Assembly: GCA_033297075.1 (NCBI GenBank)
Contig: MU858171.1
Span: 49,493-113,492 of the forward strand
Source: Rhypophila decipiens
Lineage: Eukaryota; Ascomycota; Sordariomycetes; Sordariales; Naviculisporaceae
DNA: 64,000 nucleotides
Reading direction: 5' to 3'
Positions 32,601 to 44,961 of the stretch are shown here, in pieces. The first letter of the stretch is position 1; each line of letters begins with the position of its first letter. The notes beneath the pieces were generated by a model. It did not search any database and was not told the origin of the DNA. It saw only the letters and a list, made by a program, of their open reading frames with translations. The position numbers and the translations under genes are program-made.

Positions 32601-35219
32601 TGTGTAGCTTTTGTTTATAGTATGGGGGTGTTGATCGACGGCCAGATGAGAGGCAGTGGATGACTAGAGAGGGTGTGGCAGGAGGTGGTGACGGCGGGTG
32701 CGCGATTTTGATACTGTAACTGAGCAAACAAAGTTCAGAGATTCAAGATAGGATCGAAACAGAGCCGTGGTATTTATATGGAAAGCGAGTCATTGCCACC
32801 GCCATCGAGTATCAGATCTCCGACAGGGGGATCGGAATGACAAATCAAAAGCTCCAGCAGGACGAGACGCCGGATCTTTGATGGCTTCCAGGAGTCCATC
32901 GCAGAACCATGGAAGCCCACAGCATTCCACTTTTTGGCAGTAGCTTCCGCGGCCTGCCAAAGTTCCCGAGGTGGTTTGGCCGGGTATCCCTCGCCAAAAG
33001 AAGTCATATCTCCATCCGAGAAGCCAGCCAAGACCACTAGTCAACGGCCAAATAGGCTTGTCCAATGTACACTCGGGCCTAGTGTATATCGCCATCAAGG
33101 CCTCCGCTCAACTATCGCCCACCTGGTTACGTAGCACTAGATAAAATACTTCCAACGGAGGCGTAAAGATATTGTCTCTATCAATTTTGCAGCGACTGAT
33201 AGCTGCCACTGGACTGAGGGCAAGATAAGAGACATGTCCCTCACCGATGCGTATGTATTACTGAATTGGGGCATTGAGAGCGATTCCATATCCGTCGCAT
33301 ACCCACACTGGTTGAGTTGATTCGGAGGCGCCGGCCTTTTTTACACGTGGAATGCGTACATGTATGGGCACTGCCGGGATTAGTACCGTTGCCTTTGGGC
33401 CGTCTCCGTGATGGTTATCGATCATCGATGATGGAACCACGTACATAACTTGGCGATCGGCAAATCAGAAAACTTGATGGAGCTGAGAAGTCGCGTGGCA
33501 ATGGACGCTGGAAGTTAGATCGTGGGAAAAAAAATTCTTCTGCATTCTGATGGGCCCAACCGGAAAACTGCTAGTGACGTCAACAGGTCAACCGAACTGA
33601 ACAAGCTCGGCAGTGGACCGAGACCCGCTCCGCTATCCGGTCTACTGGGGAGATCCAGACCTGGGTTCGAACTCTCCGATATAAAACGCTAAAAACTTGT
33701 GTTTCTACCAAGTTCCCTGGGCATCTACCGGTATCTCTTTATGCCTATTGAACTTTTAACATTATCGAGGTATTCGTAGGACTAGCTCTTCAACAAACTT
33801 GGGATCCCTCTAGTTTCTTATATTGTACATATGAGATTTATCCCGATGATAAGAATAAAACCTCTTAGTTCTAGACCCTGTTACCGTCGGGACCGCTCTC
33901 GGGTGTTGTAAGTCGCTCTTGTTGCCTACAAGTATAATGCCGATGTTGAAAACCATGGTCTGGAAATCCGTTACAATATTAGGACGGGTATAGTTGGCAC
34001 TGACATTGGCCTTGGTCCTAGGCGGTAGCTTTCCAGTGACGAGGGTATCTCGGAATACCTAGTCGTCTCTGTTGGTCTGGGCTTAGGAGGGGGACAGATT
34101 TTGTACGCGTTAGCTTATAGGCGAGCTGTACTCTCTTACCCTCTTTGTAAATGACATTAGGGTAAACTCGCCCGACAACCGTTTGTTGAGGTTTAAATGA
34201 AGTAAGCCCTAGCGTCTTACTACTTGCACTGTGGTCTTCAAACTTTAAGAAAGCTGTGGAGGCAAATATACGAAGTTAAACTTTTGTTCTTCGCTACGAC
34301 TTTCTCTAGTTCCTTCGTGGGTTCTCTTCATGTCAAAAACTTTATTCGGACTCTTCTCTTATAAGGCTAGCTAACCTTTGATCTATGTACTTACCTGCAC
34401 TAAGCTCAGCCTAGGGGGACGGGCTATGATAGTAATATAGAAGGTTACTACGACTAGTAGCTATTATTTCCTAGTATCAAAATCATCGAGGTAAAAGAGT
34501 GAGCATTGTCACGTTCATGGCATCGCTCAGCTAGCAATGTCGAATGTCGTGGAAATGTAGCTTTATTAGCTCTCTGACCTCAGCAGTAAAAGCCTTGCTG
34601 GAATACTCTAAGGTTGAGGATATCCTCCTGTTCCTCGGTGTAATGTCGTCTGACGTCTCAGCACATTTATACGGAGAATGTAACGAAGCTGAAAAAGTTC
34701 AGTATGGCTGCTAGACTCTATCGTTTCCCATACTTGTATGAATACCGCAGCCCTTTCTTGTACAGCTTCACTTGGAGACGTCTGGTTCAACCTGAGCGGC
34801 ATGTTTCGCCATACGGAAAGTCTTTCGTATGTTATTAGAAAAGCTCGCCGGGCGGGAACTTTGTTCAACGTCTCTCGAGTTGCCCCTGACCATTGTATGT
34901 TTCTATTAAGCAAAGGTCTTGCACCTCTATTTCCGTGTTTCATCCAACAGCTTGGTAGTTCAACAATTGTTTCCAGGTTATATTGGTACCCAGCCTGCGA
35001 ACGATGTCTCTGAGCGCGATACGGGAGCTGGCGGATGGAATTCACCTCACGCACACGTCTTGATATGTACCTACGGTCCACGGACGATTCAACCGTGACT
35101 TTCGTGACTTCCGAACCTCTCAGTCATCAAGTGGCGTTCTGGAAATGAGAAGCCACATCGTGACACGACTAGGTAGTGCATGGAATCTTGAAGTTCCGTG
35201 CATGAATCAGAAACCATTA
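32601..35219. other. Gene-poor, AT-richer stretch left of the transposon
   Basis: 2.6 kb with no credible gene. From about 33600 to 34950 GC falls to roughly 35-40 percent by eye, TpA steps are frequent and all frames are broken by stops. This looks like a decayed mobile element or other unconstrained DNA, but no terminal repeat or transposase motif could be recognised. Reading frames at 32774-33037 and 34608-35081 (minus) have no recognisable content. Confidence 0.5.
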
Positions 35220-35266
35220 ACGTATTTTATCACCGAGCTGCGCATTTCACCGAGCTGCGCACTTTC
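35220..35266 (+). repeat. Left terminal inverted repeat
   Basis: 47 bp starting ACGTATTTTATC. Contains the 15-bp motif TCACCGAGCTGCGCA twice (35230-35244 and 35247-35261). Confidence 0.95.
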
Positions 35267-35317
35267 TCCCATTTTCACTACATCCAACTTCAACGCTGAT
35301 TTCCTCCACCAAAAAAA

Positions 35318-36973
35318 TTGGAATCCTCTTCAAAAGAAGCTCGTTTGTTCCTTGCTATCCAAGCTTTAAAAAACGATGCCAAACTCTCTCTACGAAAAGC
35401 TGCAGCGCACTATTCGGTCCCAGAATCAACACTACGTTCAAGACGCAACGGAATACTTGCACGGCCTGATACCATTGCAAATGGTAAAAAGCTGACTCAA
35501 TCCGAGGAACAAGTTATTCTTCAATACATAATTGATCTAGATTCGCGAGGATTTCCCCCCCGGATCAATGCTGTTCGAGAAATGGCGGATCGGCTCCTTG
35601 CGATACGCGACGCGGCGGGTGTTGGTAACCTGTGGGCGCATCGCTTTATACAACGGCAACCCAGCTTAAAAACGCGGTTTTCGCGTCAAATCGACTACCA
35701 AAGAGCCCAATGCGTAGACCCAGAGGTAGTAAACGCGTGGTTTCGGCTTGTACGGAATACAATCGTGAAATATGGCATCCAAGAGGGGGATATCTACAAC
35801 TTCGACGAGACTGGGTTTCTGATGGGGATAATTGGCGTTACAAAGGTGGTAACAAGCTCAGAAAGGCGTGCTAGGCCTCGAAAAAAACAGCCTGGCAATC
35901 GGGAATGGGTTACAGTTATTCAAGGCGTATGTGCGGATGGTTGAATGGTGCCGCCGTATATTGTCGTCAAGGGAAAATATCACCTTCTTCCTTGGTACCA
36001 AGATGGCCGAATGCCCCAAACCTGGCGCGTCCATACAAGCGAAAACGGATGGACTACGAATGAGATTAGTCTAGATTGGCTAAAACACTTCAATCGCTTC
36101 ACTCAACCTCGGACCAAGGGTGTGTATCGGCTCCTCATCCTCGATGGCCACGAAAGCCACCACTTGACTGATTTTGAACAATATTGCAAAGGCAATTCAA
36201 TTATTACCCTTTGCATGCCTCCTCACTCCTCTCATTTCCTCCAGCCTCTCGATATTAGCTGTTTTAGCCCGCTGAAGGCGTTTTATGGCAAGGAAATTGA
36301 ACAGATGATGCGGGCCTCGATAACCCATATCCAGAAAGAAGACTTCTTTGATGCATTTTTCCCCGCGTTCAAGGCATCTATGACTGAAGCCAATGTTCAA
36401 GGAGGGTTCAGAGGAGCTGGGCTTGTTCCGCTAGATCCAGAATCTGTTATTTCTCGACTTGATCCAAAGCCTAGCACCCCATCTCCGGTCAACTCACGTC
36501 CCGGAACAGCCACGTCTTGGATTCCAAAAACCCCCTCCAACACCTACGAAGCCACTCAGAGCTCAACGGTCCTCAAAAGAAAAATTACAGCGCATCAAGG
36601 AAGCTCACCGACACATATTTTCGATATGGTTGATCTTCAATCGAAGAGCATCTCCCTCTTATCAGATCAAGTGGTCTTACTAAAGGCTGAGCTTCAGGAC
36701 ATTCGTGTAGAGAATGAGCGGCTAAGTAAGCGACTGAGGGTAAAAAGGACACGTTTACAGAATGGAGGATCACTTAGTATACAGGAAGCAGAGGATTTGA
36801 TCGCTGCAAAGGAGGTTGATCAACAGTTACAGAGTGATACACGTCAAAGTAGGGTTGGTGCAAAGGAGGGTGAACCACGCGCAAGGCGTTGTGGCAACTG
36901 TGGGAAGACTGGTCATAATGCACGAACTTGTCAGGTAGTTTGGGAGACATCTGATGAAGGGGATTCTAATTAG
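35318..36973 (+). pseudogene. Pogo-type DDE transposase, disrupted
   Basis: 552 codons in one frame. An N-terminal psq-type helix-turn-helix (ALKNDAKLSLRKAAAHYSV) is followed by a CENP-B-type HTH region (LKTRFSRQIDYQRA) and the DDE_1 catalytic core with the three acidic sites in YNFDETGF, LILDGHESHH and FLQPLDISCF (a DDD triad). The C-terminal tail has a coiled-coil-like stretch and a CCHC zinc knuckle (CGNCGKTGHNARTC). Two lesions are visible. Codon 209 (35942-35944) is TGA, between CADG and the downstream VPPYIV segment, with the frame intact on both sides. The natural start position reads TTG, and there is no ATG in frame between the upstream TGA at 35297 and that point. The original codon at the TGA cannot be decided from this copy. 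Confidence 0.9.
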
Positions 36974-37033
36974 GTTTAATTGATTTGATGTGTTGTGGGC
37001 GAATGAACTAAGATGATGTAGTCGAAGGTCCGG

Positions 37034-37080
37034 GAAAGTGCGCAGCTCGGTGAAATGCGCAGCTCGGTGATAAAATACGT
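37034..37080 (-). repeat. Right terminal inverted repeat
   Basis: Exact reverse complement of the left 47-bp repeat, including both copies of the 15-bp motif. Confidence 0.95.
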
Positions 37081-38883
37081 TACCATATATCTCAGCAGCT
37101 ATCCGTATATGACCGGGGGCTGGATTCTGCTCTCTGCACCTTCCGCTCTATCCCGCCGTCATGTTCTGCATTCCCACCTCGACACTGATGAGTAACCTGT
37201 CACCCATTCTCGACCTTTGAGTCTCGGTGGATCTTTGCCTACCGACTTGGTAAGTGGCCGGCAATGTTCAAGGTGGGATCGATGGTGAGAGGGTTAGAAG
37301 TCTGACAGGTAGAATCCAACCTTCAGATGGCCACCACCCTGTCCCGGGTTATGCAAATTTCTTTGCTCACCGGTGCCGTTGTTGTTGAAACCTGGAAATG
37401 CGCTAATGATTTTGCGCCACATGGTTGCAGACGAAGGCACCCCAGCAACTGACCTTGCGCCGCTGCGTGCGGACGGGGAAGTAACACTGCGGCAAAGTAC
37501 CCCGGCCAAGAAATCTCACTCCCTCGTGGGCCGTCCTTGCCGTCCAAGTTCCGAGGATCCACGATTCTGCTCTGTATCCAGGATAACAATGGCTCTCTGA
37601 AATTAAATTCATCCTGCTGTGCGTCCTGTCTAAATTCCATGTCCTATCCTAACAAGCACTTTGATCTTTTATATCAGCGTCAACTTCATCCACAAATAAA
37701 TTGCTTGTTTTCTCCGCGTTTCGGGACCCAAAGAGAAGACACCAAACCGATCAGCCAAGGAAACGGTGAACCCTTCGAAACCAGATTAGACCAATCAGAC
37801 CAGGAAGAGCACTTGGCGAGACGGGACGGATGGTAAGCCGGACTGGGGCTCTCAGTGGCTATTCCCGTTACGGCGAACATGGTGCTGGGGACTCGTTTGA
37901 TGTTTCTTTTCTTTCCGGCCTGCTCAGAGTCTTGGACATGGATGGAATGCCACCTTGACTGCCTTGACCACCTCCAAGTGTGATCCCATAAATCGGCAGT
38001 TGCTTCGAGCACACGGGTTCTTGACCCACCATTGGAGCCAAGCTGCGTGGCTTCTATGCGGCGACTACATGCGCGTCCGGATATTGCAGCGGCTTTTTGG
38101 GTCGCGGTTGTCTCCATTGTCTACGGACACTGGGAAGGGTACCACCAACCACTGATGCCGTTGCCCCTCCAGTGGTGATCCAGTGGTGATCCAGTGTGAG
38201 ATGACCTGGAATCCGAAATGCAATATCAGCTGCAATGGCACCAGACATGAAATCTCCAAGCCGTCTCCTCTCTTCATTGGGCCTTCGCCCTCGATCCTTT
38301 TTTTTTTTTGTTTTTCAATCCATTTTGAATCAACGCAAAGTTCTTCCTCTCTCCAAAAGGACAAATCCCAAGGCTCCTGGCCCGCCCATCCCTGCACCCT
38401 GATCGATATCTGACTGCATGCTAAACCCCTTCGATGCGAGCCCCACACGTCCGTTCCAGACTTTGTTGATCCTCGACTTCCTCGCGGAGAGAGACGACAA
38501 ATGATGGGCCCAGGATGGACCGGTAGCTGTCCAATATTTGGTCTAGTTAGGCAAGGTAGGGTCGTGCTCTGGCGCGTGCGCGGGAGTCTGTGTACCAGAG
38601 CGATGAGATTTGAAGGACATCAAGGTGCAGTGGTCTGAGGCCGGTCCCGTGTGCAGTGTCTGAAGACAAATAAAGACCCTCGACGTCCCATCCGCTCCCA
38701 AGGGTTGACTGGATGTGTGGTTTTGAACTTATTATCTCGTCCCGCCGTGGCCCCTCATTTCCCTCCCCCTTTCATAACATCATCACACTGCCGCGCTCAA
38801 CGGTGTTGGGGAGTTGGCTGGCTTTTCTCTGTTCCAACGCTACCATTCGAGTTTCGACTCTACTCAAACATATCCAAGCCACC
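37081..38883. other. Intergenic, no gene supported
   Basis: 1.8 kb from the transposon to the next transporter. It holds a T-run near 38300 and a small tandem repeat near 38169-38197. No ORF has motif support. Confidence 0.55.
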
Positions 38884-40721
38884 ATGACTGACATGGAAAA
38901 CTCGGATAGCGGTGCGCCAGGCACAGCCGCGGAGAAGAAGCAGCCCATTGTCGACTTGAAGTCCAAACCCGACCAGCTCCACGAGTATCGCGAGGAGGAA
39001 GGATACGTCGTTGATGTGGACTCGGAAGATGCCGACGCTGGCCTCAAGCTGGCCAAGGACGGCCATACGCGCCTGATTCCCCAACCAAGCGACGACCCCA
39101 ACGACCCTCTCAATTGGAGCTGGTGGAAGAAGCACATCATTCTCCTCGTCATCTCCTGGACTGCCTTTACTCCCGATTATGGCAGTGCGGCAGGGGCTGC
39201 CGTCCTCATTGCCCAGGCCACGTGAGTTCCTCCTGCAGTGCACGCCGTCGATGCTGGTGCTCGAGGTGCTACGACGGCTGGAATCGACAAAAATACTCGA
39301 GATTGTGCTGACTGGCTGCTACAGCGAATGGGGCATGTCGCCGGACCATGTGAACCGCTCCCAAGCAGGCAATGTAGCCATGCTGGGTTTTGGTGGTGTT
39401 GTCGGTAAGATGATTCTCTGTCACTGCTGAGCTACATTACCGGTAAGCCATTATGGACCATGGTATCTGACCGCTAGGGTAACAGCCGTCCTCCTCGTCG
39501 CCTACTTTGGCCGTCTTCCCGTCTCGTTCTGGTTCATCCTCCTCTCAGCCGCCACGGCAGCATGGTGCGCTGCCGCCAACACGTTCGAGTCCTTCATGGC
39601 CGCACGTATTCTCAACGGTTTCTTCTCGACCATCATGCAAGTTGTCGGCCTGATCTTTATCAACGACATCTTTTTCTTCCACGAGAAGGCGAGAAAGATT
39701 AATGTTTGGGCGTAAGTATTGTAACCTGACGATTCATACAAACGTATTTTTATGTCTCCATGAGCTGACCCTCGTAATCGACCTCAGGGGCTTTTTCGTC
39801 ATGTCTCCCTACGTGGGGCCCCTGTTCTCGTCCTTCATCGTCACCACCCAGCATTGGTCGGCTGCCTTCTGGCTCTACTTTGCCATGGTTGCCTCGGCCC
39901 TCCTCCTCATTATCGCATTTCTTCCCGAGACATACTACGATCGCACCATTCCTGCGAGCGAGCAGCCCAAGGGCAGCCACATATCCGACCTGATTGGCAT
40001 CTCTCAATGGAAATCGCGCCATCAACGCAATACGTTTGGTCAGGCCATCTGGCGCACTGTCAGCGTTGTAATGAAGCCAACAGTCCTGCTCGCTTGTCTC
40101 TTCTACGTCCTGACGTTTGCTTGGGCTGTCGGCATCAACACCACGCTTGCCATCTTGATGTCAGGACCTCCGTACGAATTTGGCGCCAAGCAGACGGGCT
40201 TCTTCTACTTCACCCCAGTCGTTGCTGTCACCATCGCCGAGATCGTCGGCCACTACCTGTACGACTTTATCGCCAAGCAGTACATCCGCAGCCACAAGGG
40301 CCACTTCGAGCCAGAGGTCCGTCTCCGCGCCACCTTCTTTGCCATGCCATTCGTCATCGTGGGCCTCGTTCTCATCGGACAAGGCTTCGCCAACACGTGG
40401 CACTACATGGGTCTCAGCGTCGTGTGGGGAATGTACGTGTTTGGCATGATGATCACCACCGTTGCTCTCAGCAGCTACTGCTTGGACAGCTACCCCGAGG
40501 CCTCTGGCGAAGTCTCGGCTTGGCTCAACTTTGCCCGTACTCTGGGCGGCTTCATCATCAGCTACTTTCAGGTTTCGTGGTTCACTGCTCGTGGACCGGC
40601 TGAGAGCTTTGGCATCCAGGCCGCCATCTGCGCAGCTTCCATGATCATCATTGTCATCCTCCTCAAGTGGGGCAAAGCCATGCGTCTTTGGGCTGGGCCC
40701 TTGAAGTTTGTTACCAGCTAA
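38884..40721 (+). CDS. MFS transporter, DHA1-like
   Basis: Membrane exporter-type transporter. Four exons (38884-39221, 39325-39404, 39486-39711, 39788-40721) give 525 residues. A long acidic cytosolic N-terminus ends in the DHA1-typical LIPQPSDDPNDPLNWSWWKK just before TM1. Later signatures are a motif-A-like FGRLPVSFW after TM2, ARILNGFF, and MSPYVGPLFSSFI in TM5. A central cytosolic loop precedes the second six-helix bundle. Relatives export drugs, polyamines or small metabolites; the substrate here is unknown. The start is the first ATG with the conserved N-terminal architecture. Confidence 0.9.
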
Positions 40722-40861
40722 TTGGCACTGAGCATGGTGACTCCAGTCTGTTGTAGACCTATCTAGTTGTCTCTTGCCTGACTGTCCCTTATGGAAGGTC
40801 TTTCTGCAATGTCTTGATTGTGCCGTGGTCGTCGCAAAGACCCCAGACAGTACATGGTGAT

Positions 40862-40867
40862 AATAAA
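40862..40867 (+). terminator. Poly(A) signal AATAAA
   Basis: AATAAA 141 bases after the stop of the DHA1-like transporter gene, with a second AATAAA-containing stretch some 20 bases on. Confidence 0.45.
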
Positions 40868-40992
40868 GTTATAACACCCCAAATAAAACTGCAGTTCCCA
40901 TTGTTACCGGCCTAGATCTACCTGATGTGCCCAAGGCTGGGAGAGTACCCGTCCTCTCCAAACATGTGAACTTGATCCAATGACCAGTCTCA

Positions 40993-42974
40993 CTAATGTA
41001 TATACCGGAACGTAACGGCTTTGTCGCCCTTGGATGACAATTCCTCGCTTGTGTACTTGTTCAAGGCACCCTCATTGATCCTTTGCTCACGCTTCCTGTT
41101 GATGGCGCTGTAACCAAAGACCAAGATCAAGGCTGCTATGATGCCTGCGCCGATAAACCCCAGCTCCAGAGCATGTCCAAGAATATAGTGAGGTCCGTCC
41201 TTTTGACGGTAGAAGTTGGACGCCATCGCCTGCATGTGCAATCTTTTGTCAGCTGCTTCATTTCTTTGGTATTCGGATCTTTGGGGATCTAATTAAGCTT
41301 ACTCCGCCAAGATTCCCGACCCCTATTTGGATAGCCATGCCGGCACTTCGCTTGTATGAGCCAGACAGGTTATTGGAGAGCCATGTGATGACGCCTGGGA
41401 ATGCTGGATAAATAGCACATGCAGCAATAAACACGCCGCCATACACGACCTTGGGATTTTCTGTCGCGATACACCTGCTTTGTGTCAGCGGTCTCATGAA
41501 CGTGGAGAGAAAAAGAAGAAAAAGAAGACTGAAGAACTGACATTGAGAATCCGACCAGCATCATAAAGAGGAAGCCGATGATAAAGGGACTCCTCTTTCC
41601 GACTCTGTCTGAGATCCACGCAACAATGACAGCCAGAATGGCTGCGGTGATATAGATGGGCACCGTCATAAGTTGAGCTGTGCTTGACTCGTAACCCAGG
41701 GTCCTGATAATGGTGGGCAGGAAGAGGCTAATGCCATAAAGCGGACACACAATCTAATCATCTTTTGTCAGCTTTGTTCCTCGCTCGATATCAGCTGAGA
41801 CTTACACCCCAATACACAAAGATGTTGACCCAAATCTGCCAGTCTCGAAAGGCCTGCCAGACATAGTCCCATTTGAACTCTTCGGCCTGAGCTACCCGTG
41901 GTCTCGCCACCGGACTACCCTCCTCGGACGATGAAAGCGTCTTCTTATTGATCAGGTGCTGCCCTTGGTACTTGAGGCGAAAGACGACAAAGGCGCGCTC
42001 CTCCTCGGTCAGAAAGCCGGCAGTCTCGGGGAAGTCGTAGAGCAAGAAATAGGCAAGGACGGCGATGAAGACAGTAGCGATACCTTCAAGAATGAAGATC
42101 CACCGCCAGCCCTCGAGGTTGCCCACGCCGTCCATCTTGCCAATGGCGAAAGCGAGAAGACCGCTGAAAGCCCCGGCCACGGATGCAGCACTGAAGAAGA
42201 GAGCTTGACGGAATTGGATCTCGTCACGGGTATACCACATGGTCAGGTAATACTGAAGTGCCCAAAATGTTAGATTTATTATAGTCCGAGGAGTCATCGT
42301 GATGGAATCAAAAGCATAAAACATACCGCAACGCCGGGAAACAGACCAGCTTCAGTGACGCCCAGGAAGATGCGCGCTGTCAACAGTCCCGAGAAACTCT
42401 GTACAATGCCCATGAGAGTCATGACTACTCCCCATGCTACCATGATTGTGGGAAGCCATCGACTGGGTGTCAGCTTCTTGAGAAGCAAGTTGCTTGGGAC
42501 TTCGAAGGCAGCATATGTGAAGAAGAAGGCGGTCAGGCACCAGTTGTATTGGTCTGCCGTCATTCCCAGGTCTTCCTGCAGGCCTTCGATTTTGGCGTTT
42601 CCGATGTTGCCCCCTATTCAGCGTTCGCCTATCTGTCAGCGGTTGGCTGGTCACGGAAGAAGGTACATAGAGGTGGGACGCACTGTCAAGAAAGGAGAGC
42701 AGGTACAGAACTGCTAGGGTAGGAATGAGTCGAAGATCCATCTGTTGCTCGCATGATTGTTAGCAATCAATCTTTGGTTCTTTTGCCTGATTACTTGGGG
42801 CAGCTCCAGCTCAGTTACCTTGCGCAAGATTTTCTTCTCGTCGAGATGGGCAAAAGACTCGGGTGAGGTGCCCTGGGCAGCAGCAAACACGTCCAAATCC
42901 ACGGATCCCTTGGATACATGGTTCTGGGAGGCATCTTCCTCCTGCGCGACGGCAGGCTTTTCAATGGGGTCCAT
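40993..42974 (-). CDS. MFS transporter, Dal5/Tna1-like
   Basis: A second anion:cation-symporter-family transporter. About seven exons are needed. Good junctions are visible near 42820 (LRK/MDL), 42690-42610 (FLD-R-GNIGNAKIEG), 42330-42255 (PGVA/YYLTMWYT), 41805-41750 (YWG/IVCPLYG), 41540-41475 (GFSM/CIATENP) and 41305-41240 (GNLGG/AMASNFYR). Signatures: RGNIGNAKIEG after TM1, FEVPSNLLLKKLTPSRW, LGVTEAGLFPGV, and GSYKRSAGMAIQIGVGNLGG in TM10. It ends in a basic tail. Close relatives carry nicotinate, allantoate, biotin-like or organic acids; the substrate cannot be named. It is convergent with the DHA1-like gene and divergent from the FMO-like gene at 44962. Confidence 0.88.
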
Positions 42975-44961
42975 TATAGGTGTGGTGTTGATATCTGACA
43001 GGAGACAGGCTAATTAGATACAACAGTTGTAGAGCTGGGGTCATCGCACGGTGAAACGGTGATCGGGGATAAGATGGTGCGAACCAAGTACCTATTTAAA
43101 CTCATATCTAGAGCAAGGGAAAGTCACCTCTGCAACACCCTCGACCAGGTCCCCGTCCCTTGTTCCACCCCTTGGGTTGGACAATCCCCTGTGTCCCCTC
43201 ATCACCCCCTCATCATCAAGTAGCACAGCCGTGACCAGTGGCCAAAAAAGAATGAGATCATCATCAAAATTCCCCGTTACGACCTTACGGTGCCCACAAA
43301 AAGACAATGTTGCTACTGTGACTCGGCGTTGAAAAGTCGACTTTGTCGTTGGAGATGCTTTCCCGGTTTTGAGGGCAACCAATGAGAAGATGCGGGGATG
43401 CCGTCAGCGGCGTTGCTTATCCCCGTCGGCCCTATCCGTATGGGAATAGGGAACAAGATGTACTGGTAAACTGCCCATCACACGTTCCGCACTTGAATTT
43501 CCAATTCCGCAGCTTCTCATGCGTGCTTGACTGCTTGTCCTGCAAGTACTCAGTACTGTACGGTATCATTCGAGTGAGGTGGTCGCAAGTGTATTTGTTA
43601 GTGTATATATGGCAAATGCTCTACATGATATGATATTGAACCTCATCCTCTTAACTGAGCATTTCATATATACGAGCAATAATTTGACTCTCATCATGAT
43701 CTATATAAATCTGTCATCCACAGTCAACGATATCTATTCCCTGCTCTTGCGGGGCTGTGATAATTATAACGTTGGTTCAACCTTGTTCACGCCTTCAAGT
43801 GCGAGTTACCAGTCCGCCTGGGGGTCTGAGATGTCGTCATATAATTGTCAGTGGAGGGGGACCTATCTCCCGGGCTAACAAAGAATAGAACAATTCGGAA
43901 GGAACGCTACTCCCTTTATGGTAATTGCGTCCTTGGCATGGACTTATACGAATCGAAAGCCACGTGCAAAGGATCAATACCGTCTTTGCCTTCTATTGGG
44001 AGTTTGGCCAATACTTGATGACTATGGTGTTTTAGAGAAATCCATGCAATACTTCTCTCGGTCTACTTGGTTTGATTCTACGTTGAGGACTTGAGATTTG
44101 GAAGTGCGAGCCAGTCGCACGGCAGCGTCTGAACATCAGCTTCCACTAGCAACACTGCTTCTGGGCGATGTCGTCCCGGATTTTCTTTCCAGCAGCGAAA
44201 TGAAGCCGAAGTAAACGTCCGAGACCCGGAACGCGGCTGAGGTAGGTGTTGATTCTCTGGCTCACCGCCTAATGGAATGTGAGACCATGATTGCTCAAAG
44301 TTCGGATCATAGAAGGTTGAAACTCGCTGCAGATATTGTGGCTGGCTGACATGTGCCCATAAGAGGAGAATCTAACCGCTTTCTCTCATTCAAGACCAAT
44401 CCCTCGGGTCAGCTTGACATGATTTGACGAACTCCAGGATCTAGACCTTGTCCGTCAGATTTGACAACTCAGACAAGAACTCGCACCAATAGGCGAATCA
44501 AGATAAAAAGATCTTAAACATGATTATGTGAGGGGCTCATGCCACGTTGTCGATGGTCAACTAATCACGCATCGGCCTCAACCGGGACTCTTCCTGTTCA
44601 CTGTAGCCAGTCAACGGACATCCAATAGCAATTGCTTCTTGAACCCCGTAAAAGGACGGAACCCCCAGATTTTTAGACGGAAAGGTTGAGTCTTATCTGT
44701 CACCTCTTTGGGTTACAACCCATGTTTTAAAACTTTTCAGATCTGGATAAAAGATTCCAAATCGCCCGCCTTGGATTGCCATCCGTTCCCTCCCAACGCC
44801 GTTCCCACGCCGCCCTGAAGCTTGAAAAAAAAAAGAGAAAAAGGAGTGGGTTGTGTTTTGCCCCTTCCTTACAGATGCCCAAGGAGAAGAACCGATAAAT
44901 ATTAAGAGGCAGGCGTTTCCTCTGAATACCTCCAACCTGTCCTTCTCCAGCACATGCAACC
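42975..44961. other. Long divergent intergenic region
   Basis: 2 kb between a transporter (minus) and a flavin monooxygenase (plus). The part around 43560-43760 is clearly AT-rich. Short frames at 43382-43878 and 44693-45014 have no motif. It is read as regulatory sequence. Confidence 0.55.

Larger units (their letters stand above)
35220..37080 (+). mobile_element. Pogo/Fot1-type Tc1-mariner DNA transposon, 1861 bp
   Basis: A complete element with perfect 47-bp terminal inverted repeats (35220-35266 and 37034-37080) and TA on both outer sides (35218-35219 and 37081-37082), the expected target duplication. It carries one transposase-like reading frame between the repeats. Perfect repeats indicate recent insertion. 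Coding lesions (see the transposase entry) suggest it can only move if another copy supplies transposase. Confidence 0.95.

Noticed and set aside
32774..33037. 87-codon minus-strand frame upstream of the alcohol dehydrogenase
   Set aside because: Looks somewhat protein-like but matches nothing I recognise, and the flanks give no exon extension.
34608..35081. 157-codon minus-strand frame near the transposon
   Set aside because: Arg-rich and motif-free; located in the decayed AT-richer block, so probably chance.
35912..35970. Intron explanation for the TGA in the transposase (GTATGT-like start)
   Set aside because: A GT..AG interval exists, but removing it would delete the conserved segment before the second catalytic site; a nonsense change is simpler.
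38169..38197. 11-bp tandem repeat (about 2.5 copies)
   Set aside because: Short, non-coding and without context; likely simple slippage.
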